Shown here: positions 1-6,807 of the stretch, piece after piece
Numbering within the stretch: position 1 is the stretch's first letter
Layout: each line of letters opens with the position of its first letter
Source of the DNA: Synergistaceae bacterium UBA5560
Lineage (GTDB): Bacteria; Synergistota; Synergistia; Synergistales; Aminiphilaceae
NCBI GenBank assembly: GCA_002425685.1
Contig: DIMS01000052.1
Span: 1-8,813 of the forward strand
Reading direction: 5' to 3'
Length of the DNA: 8,813 nucleotides
Notes under the pieces: generated by a model
Told to the model about the DNA's origin: nothing
The model's database searches: none
What the model saw: only the letters and a program-made list of their open reading frames with translations
Program-made: the position numbers and the translations under genes

Positions 1-412
1 TGACGGGCTTGTTGCGGTCGATGGACCACGCCACGGTACCGTCGTCGATGAGGAGCTGCAGTTCCCTTTCGAGAAACGGCAAGGTGTCGCCGGGATCGCA
101 GTAGGTGCAGGTCATGTCGAGACCGTCGCTGCTGACGAGGTGAAAGGAGACCGCGTCGAGGCGAACGAAGGAGCGCACTTTCTGGGACGCCTCGTGCAGC
201 ACCGCCGCCGGGTCCAGGGCCTTGTCCACCGGCAGCAGCGGGCCGCCGGAGCTGAGCGCCGCGTCGAGAATACGCAGGGTGGTGCGGCGCTCCTGCTGGA
301 GGGAGCGCACCTGCTCCTCCAGGGACGTCGCCTGTTCCGAAACGCGGCGGAGTTGCTCCCGAAGCTCCCGGATCGTCTCTTCCGGCAAATCCCGAACCGT
401 GTCGTCCGTCAT
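1..412 (-). CDS. Coiled-coil plus probable GAF-domain signalling protein (partial, C-terminus off the window)
   Basis: Only the first 137 codons are visible; the gene runs off the left edge. The ATG at 412 follows an AGGAGCG ribosome binding site, 10 bp after the stop of the HDOD gene, so the two are very likely co-transcribed and translationally close. Residues about 10-45 are charged and heptad-like, rich in Glu, Gln, Arg and Leu (for example REQLRRVSEQ and SLEEQVRSLQQE), and predict a coiled coil. Residues about 60-137 look like the start of a GAF sensor domain: a helix (AAVLHEASQKVRSF), two strands (LDAVSFHLV, LDMTCTYC), then an AWSIDRNKPV segment resembling the GAF 'gw.....gkpv' pattern. 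There is no signal peptide or membrane segment, so it should be cytosolic. The output domain is not visible; a cyclase, HD-GYP, kinase or SpoIIE-type phosphatase would all fit. The GAF assignment is moderate; the reading frame is secure. Confidence 0.72.
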   Translation of the reverse strand, partial: MTDDTVRDLPEETIRELREQLRRVSEQATSLEEQVRSLQQERRTTLRILDAALSSGGPLLPVDKALDPAAVLHEASQKVRSFVRLDAVSFHLVSSDGLDMTCTYCDPGDTLPFLERELQLLIDDGTVAWSIDRNKPV

Positions 413-422
413 GATCCGCTCC

Positions 423-1691
423 TTACGCCCCCGCCTCGCGCTGGGGGAAGAAGATGTTCATCGTCTCCTGCATCTGCCGTTCACCCTGGACGAGAAGGGA
501 TTCGAGGGACGCCGGGGAGAGTTCCAGGGTCTTCCAGGCCTCCTTCTCCAGCATGGGAACGAACCAGGAGCCGCTCGTTCCCATGCGGAGAGCCAGGGCG
601 AACACATCCGCCGCGTGGATCACCGCCGCGTCCTCGGGATGCTCGCAGGCGAAGGGATCGTGATGGCCGCCCACCAGATACCCGATGGTCTCGGGAATAC
701 GCCACTCCCGAAGCAGGAGCTGACCCAGGTGGGCGTGGTCGAAGCCGAAGAGACGTTTCTCGATGCGGAAGAGAGGGATGCGGGCGTAGACGGCGAGCCG
801 GAGCGCAAAGGTCATGAGCTCTGGCATCTTGCGGTAAAGCACCAGCCTGCCGATGTCGTGAAGAAGCCCCGCAAGGAAGTAGCGCTCCTCCGAGGGCTTG
901 CGTTTGGCGTAGGCGAGGATGCGCGAGAAGACGCCGCAGGCGAGGGAGTGCTCCCAGAAGGAGCGCATGTCCACGTACCTCTCGGGAACGTGGCGGAAGA
1001 AGTTGATGGTGGACACCGCCAGGGCGAGGGTGGTGAGTTCGTTCACGCCGATGATGGCGATGGCCCGCGGAATGGACTCGATGGGTGTGGGAAAACCGTA
1101 GAAGGAGCTGTTCACCAGGCGGAGAAGCCGGGCGGAAAGGCTGGGGTCCTTGCTCACCACCTCGCCGATGTGCGCGGCGGAGCTGACCGGCGACTCCAGC
1201 ACTTCCTTGATCTTGAAGTAGATATCGGGATAGGAGACGAGCCGGACCTCGTTCCGGACCAGCGTGTAGGGAGAGATGGGCTCCAGGGGAAGTCCATCCC
1301 GCAGGGGCATCTGGGGAGGACGGTCACCCCGCTCCGGAAGCTCCGGGAGGGAGATGCCTTCCTTCAGCTTGCGGGCCGTTCGAAGCGCGCAGAGCCGCCG
1401 CAGCTCCCGCATGCAGTCGTCTCCGTAGGCCGAGGGGGGGAAGTAGCTGTCCACGATCTCGTCGCTCCGGCGGCGCAGCGCTTCCTCGTTCAGGGAGAAC
1501 TCCTCCGGAAGGGTGATCTCCTCCCCGCCCTTCTCCACGTCCACCTCCGACACGCCCCAGACCTTGAGCATGCGGACATGGGTATTCCTCACCACGGCGC
1601 CCCTGGCGAGAATCATCCGCCCGTTCGGCGCGTGGAGATCGTTCGCGAGGACCATGCCCTCCGCAAGGGCGTTGACGGTGATCAGTGCCAC
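423..1691 (-). CDS. HDOD-domain signal transduction protein
   Basis: This 422-residue cytosolic protein carries an HDOD domain, a usually non-catalytic relative of HD phosphohydrolases found in bacterial signalling proteins. Residues 1-52 form the short N-terminal module common in HD-GYP/HDOD proteins (EGMVLANDLH, NGRMILARGAVV, MLKVWGVSEVDVE). The HDOD core spans about 140-345: SLSARLLRLVNSSFYG near 184-199, IPRAIAIIGVNEL at 207-219, FWEH at 245-248, GLLHDIGRLVLY at 275-286, FDHAHLGQLLL near 317-327 and GGHHDP at 341-346. The HD pair (His278, Asp279) and several further histidines are kept, so metal binding is conceivable; no GYP motif is seen. I chose the GTG at 1691 because the frame upstream lies inside pcm and the N-terminal motif begins right there. 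It has a modest GGCGG site and no in-frame ATG until residue 13. The gap to pcm is 28 bp and to the next gene 10 bp. Its role is probably regulatory; the signal is unknown. Confidence 0.88.
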   Translation of the reverse strand: MALITVNALAEGMVLANDLHAPNGRMILARGAVVRNTHVRMLKVWGVSEVDVEKGGEEITLPEEFSLNEEALRRRSDEIVDSYFPPSAYGDDCMRELRRLCALRTARKLKEGISLPELPERGDRPPQMPLRDGLPLEPISPYTLVRNEVRLVSYPDIYFKIKEVLESPVSSAAHIGEVVSKDPSLSARLLRLVNSSFYGFPTPIESIPRAIAIIGVNELTTLALAVSTINFFRHVPERYVDMRSFWEHSLACGVFSRILAYAKRKPSEERYFLAGLLHDIGRLVLYRKMPELMTFALRLAVYARIPLFRIEKRLFGFDHAHLGQLLLREWRIPETIGYLVGGHHDPFACEHPEDAAVIHAADVFALALRMGTSGSWFVPMLEKEAWKTLELSPASLESLLVQGERQMQETMNIFFPQREAGA

Positions 1692-1719
1692 GGATACCGC
1701 CGCCCTTCCATGGGGGCTT

Positions 1720-2415
1720 TCATTCCGGTTCCTCCGGCGCTTTCGAGGCCGACATTCCCGGCTCCTCCGGCTCCACTCCCTCCAGCAGGGGAACATAGCG
1801 GCAGAAATCGTACCACTCGTCCTCGTAGAGATTTCCGCTTTTTCGCCGCACCAGAAGGCGCTCGTCGAAGAACGGACCAGCGAGGGGGGCGACGAGAACT
1901 CCTGTCCCGGAAAGCTGTTCCATCCAGGCAGGTTCCACCTCCTCCGCCGCGGCGGAGACGACGATGCCCTCGTAGGGCGCACCGGGTGCCCATCCGAAGC
2001 GTCCGTCCGCTGCGCGAATCTCTCCGGCGAGCCCCAGGGAGTCGAGTCGCTTTCGCGCCGCAAGGGCCAGGGCTTCGATGCGCTCGAGACCGATCACCCG
2101 CATGCCCATGGCGGCGAGCACCGCCGTTTGGTAGCCCGACCCGGCACCGACTTCGAGCACATTGCCTCCCTCGGGAAGGCAAAGAAGCTCCGTGACCCGG
2201 GCCACCATGTAGGGCTGGGAGATGGTCTGCCCGTACCCGATGGAAAGCGGCCGGTCCTCATAGGCAGCTCCGGCGACAGCCTCGGGCACGAAAAAATGCC
2301 GCGGCACGGAACGCATGGCGGCGCACACCCGCGGATCCGCGATACCCCTTGCCTCTATCTGCCTTCGGACCATGAGGTCCGCGGCCTTTTGCCACCCGGT
2401 TCCGTCGCGGTGCAT
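1720..2415 (-). CDS. pcm: Protein-L-isoaspartate O-methyltransferase
   Basis: This cytosolic repair enzyme transfers a methyl group from S-adenosylmethionine to L-isoaspartyl residues in aged proteins, starting their return to normal aspartate. The product is 231 residues, close to the usual bacterial length (about 205-220) plus a Glu/Pro-rich tail. Family signatures are in order: RQIEARGI at 18-25, VPRHFFVPE at 37-45, YGQTISQP at 61-68, SAM motif I NVLEVGAGSGYQTA at 85-98, an acidic residue at the end of the next strand (VIGLER, 107-112), ADGRFGW at 136-142, IVVSAAAEEVEPAW at 151-164, and a C-terminal YVPL at 207-210. The ATG at 2415 follows an AAGGGGGG site seven bases upstream. The reading frame stays open upstream, but the family homology begins near this start. 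A weak promoter-like pair (TTGCGA and GATAAA, 19 bp apart) lies just upstream, so pcm could be transcribed separately from sfsA. Confidence 0.95.
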   Translation of the reverse strand: MHRDGTGWQKAADLMVRRQIEARGIADPRVCAAMRSVPRHFFVPEAVAGAAYEDRPLSIGYGQTISQPYMVARVTELLCLPEGGNVLEVGAGSGYQTAVLAAMGMRVIGLERIEALALAARKRLDSLGLAGEIRAADGRFGWAPGAPYEGIVVSAAAEEVEPAWMEQLSGTGVLVAPLAGPFFDERLLVRRKSGNLYEDEWYDFCRYVPLLEGVEPEEPGMSASKAPEEPE

Positions 2416-2418
2416 TCC

Positions 2419-2439
2419 GGACCCCCCTTCCCGGAGTCC
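2419..2439 (-). promoter_or_regulatory. Hairpin covering the pcm ribosome binding site
   Basis: On the minus strand, GGACTCC pairs with GGGGTCC (7 bp, one G-T wobble) around a 7-base loop. The pcm Shine-Dalgarno AAGGGGGG lies half in the loop and half in the 3' arm, four bases from the ATG. This could damp translation initiation. It may also be a chance product of a G-rich stretch. Confidence 0.3.
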
Positions 2440-2561
2440 TTTATCCCACATTTTTTCCGGCTTGTCGCAAACTTTTCCCCAACGCATCCCATGCATTCCC
2501 GAACACCCGGTACCGCCGAAGACACTGCCCCCGCGGGGAAACGTCGCGCCGTTCGATCCTT

Positions 2562-3839
2562 CTAGAAAAAGCGCGCCGCGCCCGCGGCACCGGTGGACGC
2601 CTCGATCCGCGCGGAAACGCGCCCCATGCGGAAGTCCAGAAGCGTCTCCACGAAGTCCCGTTGCAGCAGGGGATTTTCCGTCCACCCGAAGAGATGGCTC
2701 GGGCAGGCGCAGTCCGACGACCCGAAACCGGGAACGCGCCACGCCGCGAGCGGGGCCAGCACCTCCGCCAGAGCGCACTCCAGGTCCTCCCCGGTACGGA
2801 CGGGAAGCGCCGCGACGAACGCCGCATGTTCCCGAAGCCAATCGATGTGCCAATGCAGCGTCTTTCGGCACCGACGGTGCCGCGCCATCCGCGCCGCGAG
2901 GTGCCGCACCGCGGAGCCGACGTACACGTAATATCCTTCCCGGAAGGGCAGAGCACCGAGTCTGCCCACCTCGATCTCCCGCGCCTCGGGAAGGTGCAGC
3001 ACCAGGAGGTAGGCCCCGCCGTCCCGGCACTCCGCCTCGGCGACATCCCAGGGAATGGCGAGCTGCCGCACGGGACCGTCCCGGTCGAGGGCGGGGATGC
3101 CCCCGCGCTCCCGCCAGTCCACTCCAACCGCCGTGATGTCGAGGGCGTGCCGCGCCTCCAGAAGCGCCTTGGAAAAGGCGTAGTCCGTGTGGTAGTCCGG
3201 CAGGAAAAAGCGCACGTCCCCGGACTGAACGACGAAAAGAACGCCGCAGCGGTATCCCTCCCGGGCGAGTTCCGTGAGTTCCTCCACATGTTTCCGCCCC
3301 CGGGCGGTCTCCGCGTCCGGAAACATGGCGAGTTTCCGATGAAACAGGGTGCAGGACTTGACCTCCAGAAGAAAGGGCACCCCGTCCTTGCGCAGAAGAA
3401 AATCGAAGCGGCTGTTTCCGAGGGGATACTCCGCCTGGAGCACCTCCGCCCCTTCCAGGCCGGGAACGAGGTTGTTCCGCAGGAGATACGCCGCCAAGGC
3501 GTTGGTGCGGATGGTATCCACCATGACCCAGCTCTCTCCCCTGGCCACGGCCAGAACGCGACAGGCCAGCTTCCCCCCCTGGCGCGGAGCCAGGAGAAGC
3601 GGTGCCCCGGGCAGGAGAAGCTCCCGGAGTTTTCCCGGATTCGGCAAGTGGACCCGCAAAGGGAGTCCTTCCACAAGGCACTCCACTTCGAAACGGTTGT
3701 GCCGCCGGAGAAAGACTCCCTCCACGCCGAGCCCCTGCGGCACAAGGAGAAAAGGTTCCGCGCCGTCGTCGCGGAACCTGCGGAATCGTTCCTCCCGGAA
3801 GAGAACCTTCCCGGGAAACTTCCCCATGAAGTCCGGCAT
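2562..3839 (-). CDS. sfsA: SfsA nuclease fused to a DUF123 (GIY-YIG-like) domain
   Basis: This 425-residue two-domain protein starts at the ATG at 3839, behind a strong GAGGAGG site. Residues about 38-262 are SfsA, a family first described as a sugar fermentation stimulation protein and now annotated as a DNA/RNA nuclease. Visible are RRHNRFEVEC, VHLPNPGKLRELLLPG (63-78), VDTIRTNALA, SRFDFLL (143-149), LEVKSCTLF (158-166) and the signature FPDAETARGRKHVEEL (173-188). Asp146, Glu159 and Lys161 form a PD-(D/E)XK-like active-site set. Residues about 275-400 match DUF123: GAYLLVLHL, GYYVYVGSA (302-310), a basic helix ending RHRR, KTLHWHIDWL (326-335) and a Cys-containing GFGSSDCACPSHLFGW (371-386). 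Stand-alone SfsA is about 230 residues, so the extra length is the second domain plus a 38-residue N-terminal extension. A GTG at codon 33 is an alternative start but lacks a ribosome binding site. The stop of the upstream membrane-protein gene lies 14 bp before this ATG. The substrate is unknown. Confidence 0.9.
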   Translation of the reverse strand: MPDFMGKFPGKVLFREERFRRFRDDGAEPFLLVPQGLGVEGVFLRRHNRFEVECLVEGLPLRVHLPNPGKLRELLLPGAPLLLAPRQGGKLACRVLAVARGESWVMVDTIRTNALAAYLLRNNLVPGLEGAEVLQAEYPLGNSRFDFLLRKDGVPFLLEVKSCTLFHRKLAMFPDAETARGRKHVEELTELAREGYRCGVLFVVQSGDVRFFLPDYHTDYAFSKALLEARHALDITAVGVDWRERGGIPALDRDGPVRQLAIPWDVAEAECRDGGAYLLVLHLPEAREIEVGRLGALPFREGYYVYVGSAVRHLAARMARHRRCRKTLHWHIDWLREHAAFVAALPVRTGEDLECALAEVLAPLAAWRVPGFGSSDCACPSHLFGWTENPLLQRDFVETLLDFRMGRVSARIEASTGAAGAARFF

Positions 3840-3853
3840 GTCCCGGCGCCTCC

Positions 3854-4150
3854 TCAAAAGATGAGGTTGAGCAGCATGACCAGGCCGAAGAGGATGCCCA
3901 TGAACCAGAGGAGCGCCCTGGAGAGAACCCGGGAAAGGACGTTCAGCGGCCACGGGGCGATTTTCGCCCAGTCGGCGCACTTGGCCTCCAGAGAGAGGCT
4001 CGGCACGGCAAGAAGGATGAACACGTACAAAACCAAGGTGTTCACCAGACCGAAGACGCTCACCACAAGGGCGAGCAGCAGGATGAGGAGAATCGCCAGG
4101 GCGTTCGCCGCCCCGCGCAGATATCGGAAGGTTTCCGAGAGAAATGTCAC
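3854..4150 (-). CDS. Small hydrophobic membrane protein of unknown function
   Basis: I do not recognise this 98-residue protein. It reads from a GTG at 4150, seven bases after a GGAGTG site, to a TGA at 3854 that sits at the edge of the sfsA ribosome binding site, so the two are probably translationally coupled. The frame is open further upstream, but that part is Arg-rich and non-hydrophobic, so the GTG is preferred. Hydrophobic stretches lie at about 14-34 and 35-51, possibly a tight hairpin broken near VFGLVN, and at about 79-97 (LLWFMGILFGLVMLL). Between them is a polar segment, SLEAKCADWAKIAPWPLNVLSRV. This predicts two or three helices in the inner membrane. A long hydrophobic run in GC-rich DNA, a fitting ribosome binding site and its position heading the gene string support a real gene. 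A link to the nuclease is suggested only by adjacency. Confidence 0.72.
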   Translation of the reverse strand: MTFLSETFRYLRGAANALAILLILLLALVVSVFGLVNTLVLYVFILLAVPSLSLEAKCADWAKIAPWPLNVLSRVLSRALLWFMGILFGLVMLLNLIF

Positions 4151-4499
4151 CGCGTCGCACTCCTTCCGTCGGAACGGACAGGGATTCCTGATCGGACAAA
4201 ACCGCCGCGCCACAAACCTACGGCCCCCGGACACAATCCGTCCACGGAACCGAAGATCCGGCTGGATACTTCTTTTCCGCACCCGCGACGTTTCCAAAGC
4301 GGCGGAATCGCCTTTGAAGAATTGCACCCTGCCGCTGCCCAGCACGTTCCGAGGACGTACCTAGTGTTGATTATTCATTGATCATACTCCGTTCTTTCCG
4401 TAACGATTGTAGTCCCCGCAAGAACCGTGCGTCAAGACGGACGAGGCATTCCATGGAACCGGACAACGCGAGCGTCACTTTTCACGTTCACGGGGCAAG

Positions 4500-4591
4500 A
4501 GATGAAACATATCGCCCGGAACACCCACGGGCGATCTCCATTCATGGTTGCGCGCGTCAGTCGTGCAAAAGAGGCGCGAAAGATGAAACAT
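4500..4591. repeat. Two direct copies of AGATGAAACAT, 81 bp apart
   Basis: AGATGAAACAT occurs at 4500-4510 and 4581-4591. In both copies one variable base and then TCG follow, and the match extends loosely upstream as GGnGCnAn. Both copies are followed by a possible stem-loop: a perfect one at 4511-4535 and a weaker GTCGTTG/CGGCGAC one at 4592-4626. They could be regulator sites or parts of an RNA; no function is known. Confidence 0.5.
4511..4535. other. Perfect 8-bp hairpin after the first repeat copy
   Basis: ATCGCCCG (4511-4518) and CGGGCGAT (4528-4535) pair perfectly around a 9-base loop, beginning directly after the AGATGAAACAT copy. No T-run follows on either strand within a few bases, so it does not look like a terminator. 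It could be an operator or an RNA stem. Confidence 0.4.
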
Positions 4592-4743
4592 GTCGTTGCA
4601 GAAACTTCGGTGGCACGGACGGCGACGAGTGACGCGTCGCTTCGATTCGGCGCGACACCGGGCGTTTCGGAACGAACGACCTCCCGGGAGAAACGTGCGC
4701 AAGCCCCTTGTGCGGTACATGGGGAACGCGGCAGACGACCACT

Positions 4744-4775
4744 CCGGAGCGACATCACGCTCCGGGCTGTCTTTT
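4744..4775 (+). terminator. Possible intrinsic terminator upstream of the pgm promoter
   Basis: CCGGAGCG (4744-4751) and CGCTCCGG (4758-4765) form a perfect 8-bp GC-rich stem with a 6-base loop. It is followed on the plus strand by GCTGTCTTTT. The T-run begins late and is short, so termination would be weak. It lies about 30 bp before the pgm promoter and would insulate it from any transcript starting in 4370-4740. Confidence 0.4.
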
Positions 4776-4803
4776 CCCTCACGCACCACACCCCTCGACC
4801 GGG

Positions 4804-4832
4804 TTGACGAAAAGGCGGCGCTTTCGTACAGT
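4804..4832 (+). promoter_or_regulatory. Sigma-70-type promoter for pgm
   Basis: TTGACG at 4804-4809 (five of six -35 matches), a 17-bp spacer and TACAGT at 4827-4832 (four of six -10 matches) form a good promoter on the plus strand. The predicted start near 4839 gives a leader of about 72 nt before the pgm ATG. It is the best promoter-like sequence in this intergenic region. Confidence 0.68.
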
Positions 4833-4910
4833 CTCGCTGAGAGGCGAAATCAGGCGGAACATTCCGCACCCCCTGGAGGCAATCACACCACGACGGAAGG
4901 AGGAGCACCC

Positions 4911-6554
4911 ATGACAGAAAGGGCAGGCACGCCGGTTTCCCGGGATTCGCTCGTCAACATACCGCGCCTCGTCGCCGCCTACTACACGAGACGCCCGGAT
5001 CCGGACAATCCCGCGCACAGGGTCGTCTTCGGCACTTCGGGGCACCGGGGATCGTCGTTCAGCAACAGCTTCAACGAGGGACACGTGGCAGCCATCTGCC
5101 GCGCCATCTGCGAGCTTCGGAGAGGGCGCGGTGTCACCGGACCACTCTTCCTCGGCATGGACACCCACGCCCTGTCCGAGGCGGCGTTCGTCACCGCCGT
5201 GGAGGTCTTTGCCGCTGAAGGGACGGACATCATGATCCAGGCCGGCTTCGGTGCTACGCCCACGCCGGTGATCTCCCACGCCATCCTCACCTTCAACAGG
5301 GGACGGCAGGACGGGTTCGCCGACGGTGTGGTCATCACCCCGTCGCACAACCCTCCCGAGGACGGAGGAATCAAGTACAACCCCCCCTCGGGCGGCCCCG
5401 CGGACACGGAGACCACGAAACGCATCCAGGACAGGGCGAACGAACTCCTCGGCTCGGAAAAGACCCTGGGCATTCCCATCGAACGGGCACTCAAGGCGGA
5501 CACCACGCACGTGCACGACTACATCACCCGCTACGCGGGGGACCTGCGGAACGTGGTGGATCTCGACGCAATCGCCCACTCGGGGCTGCATCTGGGCGTG
5601 GACCCCATGGGCGGCTCGGGGCTCGCCTTCTGGGAGCCCATCGCGGATCTCTACGGCCTGCACCTCGACGTGGTGAACCCCTTTCTGGACCCGACCTTTT
5701 CCTTCATGACCCTCGACAGGGACGGAAAAATCCGCATGGACTGCTCTTCCCCCTGGGCCATGGCGCGGCTCGTGGAAATGAAGGACAACTTCGACATCGC
5801 CTTCGGCAACGATCCGGACTATGACCGCCACGGCATCGTCACTCCCGACGGAGGACTGCTGAACCCCAACCACTATCTCGCCTCCGCAGTGTGGTATCTC
5901 TTTCGGAACCGGGAGGAATGGAACCCCGCGTGCCGAATCGGCAAGACCCTCGTGACCAGCTCCATGCTCGACCGCGTCGCGGCGGCTCTCGGAAGGACGG
6001 TTCTCGAGGTTCCCGTGGGGTTCAAATGGTTCGTGGACGGCCTGCTGGAGGGCACCTGCGCCTTCGGCGGCGAGGAGAGCGCGGGGGCGTCCTTCCTGCG
6101 GAGGGACGGCACGGTCTGGACCACCGACAAAGACGGGTTCATCATGGACCTTCTCGCGGCGGAGATCACCGCCCGGAGCGGAAAAACCCCCTCCGAACTC
6201 TACGGCGAACTGGCGGAGCGCTTCGGCACGTCCCGTTACGAACGGCAGGACGTCCCTGCCACGGCGGCGCAGAAGAAGTGTCTCGCCGCGCTCGATCCCT
6301 CGGCAATCAACGTGGCACACCTCGCTGGCGAGCCCATCACCGCCATCCTGTCGAAGGCGCCGGGAAACGGCGCGCCCATCGGCGGCATCAAGGTGACCAC
6401 CGAAAACGGCTGGTTCGCCGCCCGCCCCTCCGGAACGGAGGACCTCTACAAGATCTACGCGGAGAGTTTCCTCGGCGAAGAACACCTGCAACGCCTTCTT
6501 GAGGAAGCCCGGGCGGTGGTGGCAAGGGCCTTTTCCGACGCCTCCGGCGCCTGA
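4911..6554 (+). CDS. pgm: Phosphoglucomutase (alpha-D-glucose phosphate-specific)
   Basis: This enzyme interconverts glucose 1-phosphate and glucose 6-phosphate in the cytosol, linking glycolysis to glycogen and sugar-nucleotide synthesis. The 547 residues match the length of the E. coli Pgm type (546). All four alpha-phosphohexomutase loops are intact: the phosphoserine loop ITPSHNP at 142-148 (catalytic Ser145) followed by DGGIKYN, the metal loop DPDYDR at 301-306 (Asp301, Asp303, Asp305), the sugar-binding loop FGGEESAG at 385-392, and the phosphate-binding loop RPSGTEDLYKIY at 505-516. GTSGHRG at 41-47 is the usual N-terminal signature. The ATG at 4911 follows GGAGGAG with five bases between. 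The gene has its own promoter and appears to be transcribed alone, facing the convergent ECF gene across a strong terminator-like inverted repeat. Nothing is missing or unusual in it. Confidence 0.97.
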   Translation: MTERAGTPVSRDSLVNIPRLVAAYYTRRPDPDNPAHRVVFGTSGHRGSSFSNSFNEGHVAAICRAICELRRGRGVTGPLFLGMDTHALSEAAFVTAVEVFAAEGTDIMIQAGFGATPTPVISHAILTFNRGRQDGFADGVVITPSHNPPEDGGIKYNPPSGGPADTETTKRIQDRANELLGSEKTLGIPIERALKADTTHVHDYITRYAGDLRNVVDLDAIAHSGLHLGVDPMGGSGLAFWEPIADLYGLHLDVVNPFLDPTFSFMTLDRDGKIRMDCSSPWAMARLVEMKDNFDIAFGNDPDYDRHGIVTPDGGLLNPNHYLASAVWYLFRNREEWNPACRIGKTLVTSSMLDRVAAALGRTVLEVPVGFKWFVDGLLEGTCAFGGEESAGASFLRRDGTVWTTDKDGFIMDLLAAEITARSGKTPSELYGELAERFGTSRYERQDVPATAAQKKCLAALDPSAINVAHLAGEPITAILSKAPGNGAPIGGIKVTTENGWFAARPSGTEDLYKIYAESFLGEEHLQRLLEEARAVVARAFSDASGA

Positions 6555-6560
6555 CGCCCC

Positions 6561-6602
6561 GGTACGGAAGGGCGCGCCGAGGAAAAGCCACCCGCCCGTA
6601 CC
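6561..6602. other. Hairpin just after the pgm stop codon
   Basis: GGTACGG (6561-6567) pairs perfectly with CCGTACC (6596-6602). The stem continues as GCG/CGC (6572-6574 with 6593-6595) after a four-base bulge on the left arm. It begins seven bases after the pgm stop. There is no T-run, so it is more likely a 3' stabilising stem or chance structure than a terminator. Confidence 0.35.
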
Positions 6603-6671
6603 CTCCGCCAACACCTTTTCCGGAGCCGATTCCGGCGCGTCATTGTCCGGGTCAGAACGAACGAAAGAGGC

Positions 6672-6726
6672 GAAATGCAGCAGGATAAAAGGGGGGAACA
6701 CGCCACCTTTTATCCTGCCGCATTTC
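6672..6726. terminator. Bidirectional terminator-like inverted repeat between convergent genes
   Basis: Two 21-base arms (6672-6692 and 6706-6726) are complementary at 20 of 21 positions around a 13-base loop. The inner part reads AAAAGG, G-rich, a short loop, CCACC, TTTT. This is the symmetrical A-tract/stem/T-tract layout of a terminator that works on both strands. It sits between pgm, which ends at 6554 on the plus strand, and the ECF gene, which ends at 6808 on the minus strand. The arms are longer than termination needs, so a dispersed palindromic repeat element is an alternative. Confidence 0.7.
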
Positions 6727-6807
6727 AGTGTCATCCATACGTGGCGACGAAGAGACACCCCGTCGCTCCGGGACGTTTGTTCCTCTCCCGGAGAAAGCGC
6801 TCTTCTC

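Larger units (their letters stand above)
4151..4803. other. Long divergent intergenic region without a convincing gene
   Basis: This stretch separates the minus-strand gene string from pgm. Bases 4151-4360 are GC-rich and would be the leader of the minus-strand operon. Bases 4361-4405 are a conspicuous AT-rich patch and the likeliest place for that operon's promoter. On the minus strand it holds TATGAT at 4381-4386, five of six matches to a -10, but with no good -35 at 16-18 bp. Bases 4406-4800 hold the repeat pair and hairpins listed separately. Open frames here encode Arg/Thr/His-rich sequences that match nothing and lack ribosome binding sites, so I read none as genes. Confidence 0.6.

Noticed and set aside
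222..2195. Long plus-strand open frame opposite the GAF, HDOD and pcm genes
   Set aside because: It is an antisense shadow caused by the GC-rich codon use of three recognisable minus-strand genes; its translation matches no family and has a low-complexity Arg/Pro-rich end.
2661..4364. Long plus-strand open frame opposite sfsA and the small membrane gene
   Set aside because: The opposite strand holds clear SfsA and DUF123 motifs; the plus-strand product has no recognisable motifs or ribosome binding site.
4378..4406. TTGATC, 17 bp, TAACGA as a plus-strand promoter for a small RNA
   Set aside because: The spacing is right and the -35 is fair, but the -10 matches only two of six consensus bases.
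4427..4807. 126-codon plus-strand frame in the divergent intergenic region
   Set aside because: There is no ribosome binding site, the composition is Arg/Thr/His-rich, and it runs through hairpins and ends inside the pgm promoter.
4779..6758. Long minus-strand open frame opposite pgm
   Set aside because: pgm on the plus strand has all catalytic loops intact; the antisense frame also crosses the pgm promoter and the terminator-like repeat.
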